Origin: Dermanyssus gallinae | Lineage: Eukaryota; Arthropoda; Arachnida; Mesostigmata; Dermanyssidae | Direction: 5' to 3' | Assembly (NCBI GenBank): GCA_003439945.1 | Contig: QVRM01007026.1 | Span: 28,446-92,445 of the forward strand | DNA: 64,000 nucleotides | Shown here: piece by piece, positions 10,517 through 34,286 of the stretch | How positions within the stretch are numbered: position 1 is the stretch's first letter | Layout: each line of letters begins with the position of its first letter | Program-made: the position numbers and the translations under genes | The notes under the pieces: model-generated | Told to the model about the DNA's origin: nothing | The model's input: the letters and a program-made list of their open reading frames with translations, nothing else | Databases searched by the model: none

Positions 10517-13500
10517 AAGAGCAAGTGAAAGGAAAATAATATATTAGTTTCGAATTCAGTAGACGAAAATTATCATCGAGTCAAATCGTGGAGCGCCAGA
10601 TTTCTCGGTCTCAATAGAGTACATTAGCAAAGGAGGCCACCACAACGCCCTAAGAAGAGCGTCCAGCAAAATAGATGGGAAAATTGAAATGAGAACATCA
10701 ATAAAGTAGAGAACATCAAGCGGGAGAGCAAGGGAGAGAGAGAACGAGGTGAAGAAAGGGAGCTGGCAGTATAGTTAAACATATGGCTCTATTTATATGC
10801 ACTGCATGTCCCTAAAGCTAATAGAAGAGTGTTTTATTCTTTTTTTGTTTGTTCAATTCGCCATAATAAAATCCGGCAAGAGACGTATACAGATGGTATA
10901 TATATAAGATATAATATATATATATACATTAATATACAATTTAGCTAGGCACTTCTAGGGACCGTAGTAGACCACATTGTTTCGACACTATTCGAATCAC
11001 TAACTGAACGGATGCTCGGTCGGAAGAATTTGGCAAATACCACGAGCACACAGCGAAAGAGAGCGAGTGTTTTGCTGACATCCAAGTAATCATTATTCTT
11101 CAGCGGCTGTATTTGCAGCAATAAAGTTTGATTCCATTTATTTCCACTGCTCTGTTAGTGGCGACTATAGTACGGCAAATAGGCAAATTAAACGGACAAG
11201 AAAAAGTGACAAATATAAAACAAATGCTGACAAATCCTGTCGAGAGGGAGAGGGAGATAGAGAACGAAGCGAAAACACAATGAAGGGAGAGAGAGATACA
11301 GACACATACATTCTCACATAGCAAAATAACGCGCTTTAGGTTGAGAATGACAGCACAAGCACAAGAGAGACTTTGACAAGAAGAAAAAAAACAAAAAAAC
11401 TTCCGTGGAGTAGACGCCTAGGCTGGTAGTCATGAAGATCACGAAGATCCGCGTTTTGCGTGCGTCCAAAGCGAACCTTCCATGTTTTCCTGATTTTCCA
11501 TCTCTCTCTCTCTCTCTCGCTGTTTCTGGGTCTTCAAACGACGACACCAAAGGTTCGCTCGTAAGACGACAACAACAAGAGCAGCAGCAACAACAATAGC
11601 AACAACAAGGGCAGCAGCAACAACAACAACAGCAACAAGAACAACAGCGACAACAACAACAGCAACAACATCGGCAGTAACAGCAGCAACCGAAAGAACA
11701 GCGTGCTATTCCATACATGTCTATGTGCCTCGCGCCTGTCGATTCGTTCGTTTACACTGAAGCGTTCACTCACTCGCTATGTTGAGACTCATTTAGCTCT
11801 CACGTATACATTCACATCTTTATCGGCAACTGAGAAGTACCTATATATACATGTGTGTGTTCTTTGACACATCAATGAACACCCAAATGGTCAAAATATC
11901 GCTCTTATTTGTGGTTGTAGTTGCTACCTGTAAGGCAAACCCTCCAATGAATATACTTTGCTAAGACAAACAGTGTATTCAAATACATAGTTCATGTATA
12001 CTTATTGTAGACATAAGTATATACACGCACATAACGCGCTGATAATGATACACAGACGAGCGTCTCCTCTGAGGAGTTTATCACTGGAGAGCAAAACTTT
12101 AGCGATAGCACCGAGTTTGAATGCTCGGACACAATTTGGAACATGTGTGCATGTATATATATATATATATATATAATAGAGAGAGAGAGAAGAGAGATGT
12201 AAAATGCACACATGGAAAATACACACATCAATATGTATATAAGAAGAAAAAAATGCACACCTGAAAGCTACACACACATCTATATGTATAGATAGCTATA
12301 TAATTACACGTATGATGAGAGCATTTCCAAGGTGTCTAGCAACAACGGTGGAAATCACACTCGAATTCAATCAAAACTCAACTCACCCAGAATTCTCCGC
12401 AATCTTTTTGTCTGAACGTCGTATATAAGGTATGTCGAGAGAAGATAATGCTTCGGCTATTCTGCTGGTGTTAACAGACGTCGGATGTATTCTTGCACCA
12501 TATATACAGACATATGTATGTATATCTGTATTCTACACATCTACACATTTACTTATAAATGTATATAGATAGACGAATGCATCTAAAGATGAATGTATGC
12601 ACATATTGAATACATATAAATATATATATATGGATTGATATCGATTGATAAATGAATATAGATCAATCTATAGATGGAAAGAGGCAGATAGATAGATAGA
12701 TAGATGTATTGTATATGATGTACAATGTACATCGGAGAGAGTCCGAGCGAAGTGGTGTGCCACAGTGCGAGGAGAGCAACATAGAGTAGAGGGGAGGGTA
12801 AGTCGAAGCTGGCGAACAGTTCTTATTTATCGACAATAACGACGATAACTACAGCACCAACAACAACAACAACAACAGCAGCAGCAACAACAATAGCAAC
12901 AACAACAATAGCAACAACCACAACAGCGACGACGACGAGTATAGTTTACACGCGAGAAAGAAGACCCAGCAGCTAGCTCTGAGTTCTGTTGTCGCTCGGG
13001 GGGTGGGCAGGAAAGGGAGTTAGGGTAGGTCGGGGGTTGTGGGCTCGGAACTCGGAAGCAACGCACTGATTGACGGTAACGCGAAGATACGACTGTTCGA
13101 AATATCGCGCCGCTAGATACTACAGCAGAAATCGCAGCAGCAGCAGCAACAACGACAGCAGAAGTGGCGAAAAAGAACTGTCTGTTCGCCAAACCTGTGA
13201 CGATAATGGTGATCAGAAAAAAAATTCTAGATGATCAGAACGCAGGACATGGCGCGAGCGCGTGTCATTCTTGTCAATCAAGGGCTTCTGCTATCGAATG
13301 TTACTTAGTAGTATTTCGTAGTAGTAGTAGTAGTAGTAGTAGTAGTTGTTGTAGTAATAGTAGTGGTAGTTTTTTTTAACTTTAGTTACTTTTGCTGGTA
13401 GACGTAGCAAAAGAAGCACGTAGATAGTAATAGAAGCTACTGCCGCTGCTGCAGCTGGTAATGCTGCTGTTATTACGATTACGAAGGCAGCACGCATGTA

Positions 13501-13926
13501 TTGATTGCGTTCTTGACGTTGAACGTTCATCGTCGTCGTTCTTGTTGTTGTTGTTGTTGCACGAAACGCTGGCTATGACACCTTTGGAATTAAAATATAT
13601 TTGTATAGTACTACTACTACTACTAATCATCATCGTATTCCTAATTGCAGCATACTAGAAGTAGTAAAAACGACAGCTGCTGCTGTATACCTGTCGTCGA
13701 CGGCTATTATCTGCCTTCAACACCGATTGTTGTTAGAACGATTTTGCGGTTCGTTAGTGAAACGTACAGAAAAGTAGTCGCGTTTCGACTATATACACTA
13801 TGTCTGTCTGTCTGTCTCGGAAAAGAGGGAAATTTTCATTGATTGATTGGTTTATTCGCTTGATAAGTGTATGTACACATCACCCTTTTTATATCAGGGG
13901 CGCATAACGCTGCAGCGATTTCATAA

Positions 13927-13987
<61 letters not shown>

Positions 13988-14036
13988 CAGCTTCTTTATA
14001 ACATAAATATATTCGTGACTTACTTCGGCCACTTAC
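10455..14036. other. Non-coding, triplet and dinucleotide repeats
   Basis: No supported gene. (TA)n at about 10,484-10,513 and 12,152-12,174; (CAA/CAG)n at about 11,565-11,695 and 12,850-12,940; (TAG)n near 13,317-13,345; (TTG)n near 13,540-13,560; a long (TA)n at 13,930-13,985. The long open frames over these tracts encode only poly-Cys, poly-Leu or Tyr-Ile runs and are products of the repeats. Confidence 0.45.
13930..13985. repeat. (TA)n microsatellite
   Basis: Pure TA units beside the possible divergent exon. Confidence 0.92.
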
Positions 14037-14238
14037 TACGACTGGCGACGGACTGATCGATCCGGCGTAGCAATTTTTTTCTTGCCTGCGTCGATTGTAG
14101 AAAGCGGCAAGCAATAAGCTAGCTTCTTCGTCCAGCTCCAGCGTTTTCCGGCGCTCCGTTAATTGACGGAACGACGCCGCTAATGTGCGGATCCCGTCGT
14201 CGTCGTCGGCGGCGCTGTTGCCGCCGCAGCCGCCACTT
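14037..14238 (-). CDS. Possible coding exon of a gene divergent from RPB3
   Basis: On the minus strand an acceptor (TTCTACAG, before 14,238) and a strong donor (GTAAGT after 14,037) bound a 202-nt stretch open in one frame. It encodes an acidic patch (DDDDG), then a charged, helix-like segment (LTERRKTLELDEEASLLL). No family was recognised. An upstream GTGAGT donor near 14,540 could mark its preceding exon, but I found no consistent start codon. It may be a real exon of a gene extending left. Confidence 0.3.
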
Positions 14239-14439
14239 CTGTAGAATCAAGAACGGCGCCTGCAATAAAAGGAAGAGAGAGAGAGATAGTGCGAGAGCGC
14301 GAGAAGGAGAGGCTGTCCTGGGACGAAAGCCGGGTTAGAATCAAACCGCGACCGCCGCTGCTGCCGCTTCTGCTTCTGCTGCTTACCGGACACACTGCGA
14401 ATGGAAATCCCATACAGAATTCCGCTTCTTTCAGATTGT

Positions 14440-14525
14440 TGAAGTGGTTGTTGTTGTTGTTGCTGCTGTTATTGTTGTTGTTCTTGCTGCTGTTGTTGTT
14501 GTTGTTGTTGTTATTATTGCTGTAT
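14440..14525. repeat. (TTG/CTG)n triplet tract
   Basis: An imperfect TTG/CTG triplet array between the possible divergent exon and RPB3. The Asn- or Leu-rich open frames over it are not taken as genes. Confidence 0.6.
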
Positions 14526-14602
14526 TCGTAGAACTCACCGTAGTAGCTGTAGCACGGGAGTGGCGCGCTTCTAGAGGAACACCACAGACAGACAGTCAAC
14601 AA

Positions 14603-15040
14603 TCAACAAACAACTTGGCTCTGATTTGCTGCCGGCTGGCCGGAGCTGCCTGGTGGGACTGTGTGGAGCGGAGCCGGCGTGTGGTGTTCGTCGATCAACC
14701 AAACGTCAAACAAATCGTGCAAATGAAGCCTTATATTTTGGTAGCGACATTGCGCCCTCACCGGTCGTGCCACATCGTTCATCGGGCAGTGTCGTGGCTG
14801 TTGGAGTGTTAAACGCGTGACAGTGTTCACCGTAGTTCGTTAGCGTTCATTATCGGACTAGTTAGCTGAGTAACACTAGGTATGATTCAGTATTCAGGCA
14901 GGAGGTGGAGGACAGGAAGCCGCACACAGTAGTGAGGAGAAGAAAGCAAGTAAACTAGAAAAGGAAGAGGAATAAATAAACGAACAGAGAAGGAGTACGT
15001 GCGACGATTTGTAGAGAGCAACAACGAGACTGGCAGCAAA
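14603..15040. promoter_or_regulatory. Probable RPB3 promoter and 5' UTR
   Basis: This GC-balanced stretch, free of long microsatellites, lies directly upstream of the RPB3 start codon. It may also serve the possible divergent minus-strand gene. No TATA box was recognised; the assignment is by position only. Confidence 0.35.
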
Positions 15041-15126
15041 ATGCCGTACGCGAACCAGCCCCGGGTGACAATCACCGACCTAACAAACGAAAATGTCAAG
15101 TTTATTCTAGAAGACACAGATCTCAG
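15041..15126 (+). CDS. POLR2C: RPB3 exon 1
   Basis: Starts at the ATG after GGCAGCAAA and ends in CTCAG|GTGAGA. It encodes the N-terminal strand region, up to the serine completed by exon 2. Confidence 0.95.
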
Positions 15127-15239
15127 GTGAGATGCTTTCGAGCAGCAGCAGCAGCAGCAACAGCATCACATTTAAGCCAAACAACTGACAGAGAGACAGG
15201 ACTTAGCTAGACACCAAGAACGCGACACGACATTTAGTT

Positions 15240-15289
<50 letters not shown>

Positions 15290-15333
15290 TGGCTAATTCG
15301 AAACATTAAACGCCATGAAATTAATTGATGCAG

Positions 15334-15368
<35 letters not shown>

Positions 15369-15605
15369 AAATGGTATATTTAAACTAAAGTAACGTTTTG
15401 AGGAAAATAAATTGTCGCCTCACTTTGTCCGTAATTCCGTAATGTTATCTCATATAGTACAGTAAGAACTCAACTAGAAGACTTGCCTTGAGCTCAACGC
15501 GCGGTAGCGTCACGCTATGTGCTTAATCACTATATATATACCCAATGCTATTATACTTTGACCGCTCTGTGCCTCAACTACATTATTACAATGTTTAGTA
15601 AAGCG

Positions 15606-15640
<35 letters not shown>

Positions 15641-15850
15641 TTTAGAATAGTAAAAATTGTATTTCAAGAATAATAAAAAGTTATGACACGTGTGCAATTT
15701 GAATGCCCACTCAGCCGCCATGGCAGATATAAAGAATTGCAGAAAATACGCTTCCATCAGGAAGAAAGCCGTGTAATTCCGGTAATTTCCACTTGAAACG
15801 TAGGGTGGGTCGGGCTATATATATATATGCTTTTTTGAGTGAAATAAACA

Positions 15851-15916
<66 letters not shown>

Positions 15917-17621
15917 TTGCAATTGACTGTTGGTTTACGTGCGTATTTTTCGGCATATTGCGCTGCTCGGCAGTGTGGCCAACAGCATTCGACGCGTAAT
16001 GATCGCGGAGACGCCAACGATGGCCATCGACTGGGTCCAGCTCGAGGCGAATTCGTCGGTTCTGCACGACGAGTTTATCGCGCATCGCCTTGGCCTGATT
16101 CCGCTCACCTCGGAGGAAATTGTCGAACACATCCAGTACAATCGGTGCGTTTTTCGCTTCCTCTCGCTTTCTGTTCCACTCTCGCTTTCTGTTCCACTCT
16201 CGCCCTCTCTGGGGGTGATACAGTAATATTTGAAAAACGATATAGGGACAGGAGTTGTAGAGCTCGTTAAAGAAAACATTTTTGGAATATTTTCACCAGA
16301 CCAGTGGAACGTGGTCTCAGAAAAGTCTTGTTTCGGAGTGATAATGAGTTGACAAAAGTTTGTGAGACTGGTGGTATCGCCCGACATAGGAACCCAGGAA
16401 AATGCAATTGCGAGACAACCTGTTCTCTCATAGAGAAACTAATGTCGTTGTGTTCGTCAGAAAATGCTGCCGTCTGGAGGACCGCTAGAGGACGCTAGCG
16501 ACGATATGGTCGTTAAGAATAGAATTTGCAAAAATTGAAGCTCTATTATTAGTTTTTACGTTCAGGGCTTCAAAATGCGTAATCCTACGATTACGAGCGA
16601 TGACAACGCTCAAACCTAACACATGCAGGTAAATGCGAAGTTCATGACGGTACTTGTGGTAACAAATCTATGGCAATCCGATCCGTGCTCAAATTGTTTT
16701 ACTTTTTAGCATGCTTGGTTTCTCTCTATAGGAGAAATAACTGTCTCGCAATCGCATATATTGTGCTCCTATGTCGAGCAGTAAGTAACACCAGAGTTTC
16801 ATTTTTTTTGGTAATTTTAGTTTCACTCTGAAACAAGACTTCTCCGAGAGTATTTTTCATTGAAGAAAAATGTTTTGCTTTAACGAGCTCTACAATTTCA
16901 TATAACAATTAGCGCCACTGCGGCTATATATCTTGCAGAGATTGTTCGTGTGTCGATTTTTGCAACGAATGCAGTGTTGAGTTCCTGCTCGATGTGAAGT
17001 GTACAGATGATGCGACCCGTCATGTGACGACGGCCGACCTCAAGAGTGCCGATGCGCGATGTGTTCCTGTAACGTCGCGAAGACGAGATGACTCGGCGGA
17101 GTACGGACAGGAGGAAGGTAAGCATTTCGAAAATTTGGTTACCACTTAATATAGTCTACTCGCGTCTTCACAAGGCATCCTCCCCCGCTTGGCAATCACC
17201 ACTACAAACGTAAATTGGCCCCAATCACTTAATACAAGGCGCGTTTTGTGGCTCTGCACTCAATGTTAATTCAGATCATTATCTCTTTCGTTTTCGCAAC
17301 TGTTTTTTGTGGCTAGGATTTTATTTATGCTATTTGCTAAGCGTTTTTTGCAGAGTGCCAATTTGCGCGGGCACTATTGCACTTCTATGACCGTTTCTTT
17401 GATGCGAAGCGCACAATCGTAGAAGCTAAATAATGCTTTTATAAAAGTGGGGTGCGCGTTTCCGTGAAGACCGGGGGGGGGGTGTTTGAGTGATTACCCA
17501 AAACCAGGCCAGGCAAACACGGTAATGACGGCTAAACTCATCGATCACAAGTTTAGCCGTCATTACCGGTTATGTGTCTCTTGTATGTGTTGTTATTTAT
17601 TTCTATCTATCTCTCGCTCTT

Positions 17622-17676
<55 letters not shown>

Positions 17677-18622
17677 TATATATGTATCAATATTTAATAA
17701 TATATCATATAGCTCTGACGACGTATACAGGATTTATTACTGATACTCGATGCGTACTATTCCCGTGCGGTAAATTGCAGATATTCTAATCGTCAAACTC
17801 CGAAAAGGTCAAGAGGTGAAGGCGACCTGCTATGCCCGGAAGGGCTTTGGCAAGGAACATGCGAAGTGGAACCCCACTTGCGGCGTCGCCTTCGAGTATG
17901 ATCCCGATAACCGTTTTCGACACACAACGTATCCGAAACCAGACGAGTGGCCTCGCTCCGAGTACTCAGAAATTCCCGAGGAGGAGAATACTTGTAAGAC
18001 ATTTTTTTTTTGCTTCTTTGATTGATCATTATGTGATATAAAACGTGAGTCACGACATCTGCTTAGCACGCTCGTAGTATCGCTCGAATGTGTTGAAGGC
18101 TTCCGATAAGATTGTGAAAGTAAATCATAGCAATCCTTCAAGCGCTTATTTTTGTGAACACTAGAAATTAATCTACATCGGAAAACACACATATTTTTGG
18201 TAGTCCTCGACGCGAATACCTAGCTGCAAGCACAAGAATAGATTGAGTGGACGGATACCTGACATTTATTTTGTAAGACCTGAATTGCCTTAACATTCGC
18301 AATACTTTTGATTTTTTAAAATTAATTTTCAAATACATAACAGTGCTAGATTTAGTACTGAATTGAATATTTTGCTGTCTAGCCTTGAGTTGACGCACCG
18401 TGTTCGCTGCTGCACTTGTATGTGATTTGCGTTACAGCACAAGCCGAGTACGATCCTGATGGAAAGCCGTCGAAGTTCTTTTTTAATGTCGAGTCATCGG
18501 GATCTCTGAAGCCTGAGACGATTGTCATGAGCGGCGTGAAACAGCTTAAAAAGAAGCTATCGGATCTCCTCACGCAACTCATCCAGGAGACACCTGTGGC
18601 TGACCCGCTCAATATTAATTAG
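15041..18622 (+). CDS. POLR2C: DNA-directed RNA polymerase II subunit RPB3
   Basis: This encodes the alpha-like subunit that pairs with RPB11 in the assembly platform of nuclear RNA polymerase II. Five exons (15,041-15,126; 15,974-16,144; 16,939-17,117; 17,781-17,993; 18,438-18,622) join in frame at GT-AG sites to give 277 aa; animal RPB3 is about 275 aa. Seen: the N-terminal MPYANQP start, the dimerisation region (VANSIRRV... AIDWVQ... [14 protein letters not shown]), the zinc-binding C-x1-C-x3-C-x2-C cluster (DCSC...FCNEC), the [12 protein letters not shown] motif, YPKPDEWP, and the C-terminal KKKLSDL helix. All are conserved in animal orthologues, and no disruption is seen. The introns carry repeats: three (TA)n tracts in intron 1, an inverted-repeat element in intron 2, and a stem-loop and (TA)n in intron 4. 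Confidence 0.97.
15243..15365. repeat. Two (TA)n tracts in RPB3 intron 1
   Basis: TA arrays at about 15,243-15,283 and 15,338-15,365, separated by 55 bp of unique sequence. Others in the same intron lie at 15,608-15,636 and 15,856-15,914. Confidence 0.9.
15974..16144 (+). CDS. POLR2C: RPB3 exon 2
   Basis: Acceptor CTCGGCAG, donor CG|GTGCGT. Encodes the core of the alpha-like dimerisation domain, including NSIRRV and HRLGLIPL. Confidence 0.95.
16255..16895. mobile_element. Long-TIR DNA element in RPB3 intron 2
   Basis: The two ends, each about 185 bp (16,255-16,445 and 16,720-16,895), are inverted copies of one another. They begin TTGTAGAGCTCGTTAAAG and share AGTCTTGTTTC, CGACATAGGA and ATTGCGAGACA blocks. 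The middle of about 275 bp has no coding capacity. It is a MITE- or foldback-like element related to the one at 10,260-10,454, and it is confined to the intron. Confidence 0.65.
16939..17117 (+). CDS. POLR2C: RPB3 exon 3
   Basis: Acceptor TCTTGCAG, donor GAAG|GTAAGC. Encodes the zinc-binding cysteine cluster and the CVPVTSRR region. Confidence 0.95.
17520..17568. repeat. Perfect stem-loop in RPB3 intron 4 region
   Basis: CGGTAATGACGGCTAAACT (17,520-17,538) and its exact reverse complement (17,550-17,568) are separated by an 11-nt loop. It lies between exons 3 and 4, upstream of a (CT)n(TA)n tract. Confidence 0.85.
17617..17674. repeat. Compound (CT)n(TA)n in RPB3 intron
   Basis: A CT array runs directly into a TA array, the same order as at 4,341 and 6,004 (and inverted at 12,152 and 44,236). 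Confidence 0.85.
17781..17993 (+). CDS. POLR2C: RPB3 exon 4
   Basis: Acceptor AATTGCAG, donor ACTT|GTAAGA. Encodes [11 protein letters not shown], the [12 protein letters not shown] motif and YPKPDEWP. Confidence 0.95.
18438..18622 (+). CDS. POLR2C: RPB3 exon 5 with stop codon
   Basis: Acceptor GTTACAG; TAG stop at 18,620-18,622. Encodes the C-terminal [10 protein letters not shown] and KKKLSDL region, ending in LNIN as in other animals. Confidence 0.95.
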
Positions 18623-18843
18623 AATTTGTGAATCAACGCCAGCAAAGTCCGCATCTGAGGGCACTGACGGTGATGAATTTAGATTTCTCAATTACGCCCA
18701 AGTTGTACTGAAACACCGTTGTACTTGCTGGGAACCTTGCCTTTGATCGTCAGCATGCAGACACATAACACGGTGGACAGGTACCTTCAGGGGAGGATTT
18801 GTCGGACATGATTTGTCAGAAGGCTTGTAGCGTGTATATTTTC

Positions 18844-18849
18844 AATAAA
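18844..18849 (+). terminator. Polyadenylation signal of RPB3
   Basis: AATAAA about 220 nt after the RPB3 stop codon, the expected position for its 3' end processing. Confidence 0.6.
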
Positions 18850-19559
18850 TATCAGCCCATCTATACAACTATGTAAATCCGTGCCTCTATTTTTATTTTT
18901 TTATATCTAGATTAAATTTAGCAAAAAAACGGGTGATCGCATCCGTCATGAGGAAGTATCAATTAAACAGGGAAATTTTCTTAACCCATAGATTGCTTTT
19001 TAAAACGCCGACGACCTTAGTTTGCTAAACACAAAAAGTATAATTCAGAAACGGCATGTTATCCAAGTTCAATTACCCGTAGACTCACGGAAATAATGTA
19101 GGATAGAAGGTATTAAGCAAATTAGCGATAAATTATTAAGAGCATGTGCAGTTTTCCGTCGTCACTATTAATTGTGATTGTTTATGATTATTATCGTTAA
19201 TAAACTTATAGGTTTTCGACACTAAACTCTTGTTTGGTTAGATAGAGAGATAGTACCAGGCGATCGATATACTTGGCGTCTGAGAGAATTATTTTGAACA
19301 TTCCCTATGAAAGACCGCATGTGTTTACTGAGGCGCTAAATATTTAGTACAATGTTGACTAGTTTTTGCACGTATTTGCTATTTATTGTTAGCTTATTCG
19401 AGTACCGTTAATATTCAATTGATTTAATTGAGATGCCCACGATGCTTGATCGGCCACGAAGCTTAAAATTTTAGGTATAACTTCACCACCAATAAAAAAC
19501 CAAGACTGCGTCCACTTAAACAATTGATTGCTCTTTTATTATTTTTCTCATGTATATAC

Positions 19560-19596
<37 letters not shown>

Positions 19597-20741
19597 ACTA
19601 GACCTGTACATAATAGTTAGATCCTCTAATTGTCAGTGTGCAGTTTGTGTATTTATTTTGACTTTATTGACGAGTATGTAAAGCGAAATATTTACAAATT
19701 TGTCAATGCCACAATCATGTGTATAACATCACATTATAAAAGAAAGCTGGATTTTACAAACGTGGAGGGATGCACGTGGATAAAATGCATGGCCACTGTT
19801 TTCCTTAACTTTGCGTGTAATCCACGTTCAGTTTGCGTACAGCGTGTAAATGTTAAATAACCAGAAGGAATAGTTTTGATCGATATTGCGCTCTCGCTAA
19901 GTAGTGAAATTTTGACGAAGATTCGCTCTCTAAGTAACTATCAAATAGTCGAGATTAAATATCTCGCGTGTTAGGGGCACAATGTCAACCAAGACTCTAT
20001 AAAAACCGGACGCGCTAGAGCAGTAGATAGTCGCCAACCTCGACACCAAAAGTCTTGGAACTGGTTATGCATTTTGGCATACACACACACATATATATAT
20101 TTATAAAAACCTGAAATCCATAAATCGTACTGGACACGCCCGAACCTGGAGGATATGTGACGTTTCCACTTGATTTATCTGGTGTACACGTTCATAAGGA
20201 TACAATTGTTGCCTCTTGCATATAAGCAAATAAAACTGTAGTTCCTGCAGAAGAAAAAATAATAATAATAATAATCATCATCATCACCACCATCATTACT
20301 ATCATGATAATGAATAAATTATATGAAAAACCGATTAAAACGAAAAGAAAAAATACAATAAATCGTATTTCTCCGTACTAAATTACTAATCGTGTGCCCT
20401 ACATCAAGTAAATACTTAAACGATTTGAGAATAACGACGCTGTGAAAGGAAGTGAGAATGTTTGCTCTTTCAGTGGCACGTACGATGACCGGTAGTGGAA
20501 TTTTTTCACGGGACGACCGTATGAGGTATATCAGCATAGCAAAATGCATACCGTTAGTGGAGAGAGAGTCCTAGTTTTCAAACACAAATAATATATCAAG
20601 TTTAAATGAGCTTTTGAATTGCTTTTAACGTAATTGTTTCATAAACGATTATTTAGGCGACGAGAAAACGTTCGAAAATGTATGGGGTAAACATATTGTA
20701 GCACGCGATGTATCCACGGGGATGCACCGCGTACTACAATG

Positions 20742-20792
<51 letters not shown>

Positions 20793-21607
20793 ATATATTT
20801 TCTAAATAATACTATATATTTTTTTTACCGACTAAAAACCTACATGTATACCTAATTCACTGCCTTCTACTTGATCCTTGTGTGGGTAGCTATGAAAAAG
20901 ACTATGTAAGATTATAGTTTTGGAGTGCGTACAATGGCAGAAGTTACGCGCAGTAATAGTCCGCTAGATCTTTTTACCCCAGAAAAGCCCGCTCCTTCAC
21001 GTAGATCACAAAGGTAGCGGGTTGTCCCGCCCTCGACAGAATGACTCGCCAGGACAAGAGCTCCGAAATATGTTGTAGCTAGGCTACTCAAACTCATAAA
21101 GAACGCGGCCTACTCATAACTGAAGAGGCTAGAATATTATGGTAGGGTACAATTATTTATAATCGTACTGAGGATGTCTGATTATTTAAGACTATGAAAA
21201 TAGGTTAAAAAGTCTACACACAGGTTTGTGGTTTACATAATCAGCCTAGGCAGTCTATATTAAGAATAGCAGCGAGGTGGTTCTCGAAAAAAGATGGGCA
21301 AGGGTGGAGAAAATGGCTTGCAAGTCCACCGTGATGAGGCAAGTGTTCCACCCTGTGTGCCCTTGACGGTGATAATAGGAAAAACGTCAGTCTCTTCATA
21401 TTGTTAATACTGGTCGATTATGGAAATAGTCGACTTCCCTATTATCATCTTCGGTGAGGTACAAGCAACGTGTTTTTAAAAATCCTGGTGGCAACATGTG
21501 ACTATTTACAAGTTTCCGAGGAAACCGCATTTACACAAATCGAAGCCGTTCGAGATCATCGGAAGGCAACATACTGATAGAGTGCTATGTACATATTTCT
21601 AAAAATG

Positions 21608-21666
<59 letters not shown>

Positions 21667-21728
21667 GATAGTGTAAAAACGGATTTGAACATTAACTAGC
21701 TTCTGATAGATTTCGCAGAAATCCTTCG
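18850..21728. other. Intergenic, with (TA)n and a palindrome
   Basis: No supported gene between RPB3 and the convergent zinc-finger gene. It includes (TA)n at about 19,568-19,593, 20,742-20,786 and 21,608-21,663 and a nested inverted repeat at 20,675-20,801. The 3' UTR of the minus-strand zinc-finger gene probably lies at its right edge. Confidence 0.4.
20675..20801. repeat. Nested inverted repeat enclosing (TA)n
   Basis: The outer arms ATGGGGTAAA and TTTACCCCAT flank an inner imperfect pair (ATTGTAGCACGCG and CGCGTACTACAAT) and a (TA)n tract. The layout resembles the other TA-containing palindromes of this window. Confidence 0.6.

Positions 21729-34286
<12,558 letters not shown>

Noticed and set aside
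11314..11773. Poly-Cys and poly-Leu minus-strand frames
   Set aside because: They translate a CAA/CAG triplet array and have no domain or splice support.
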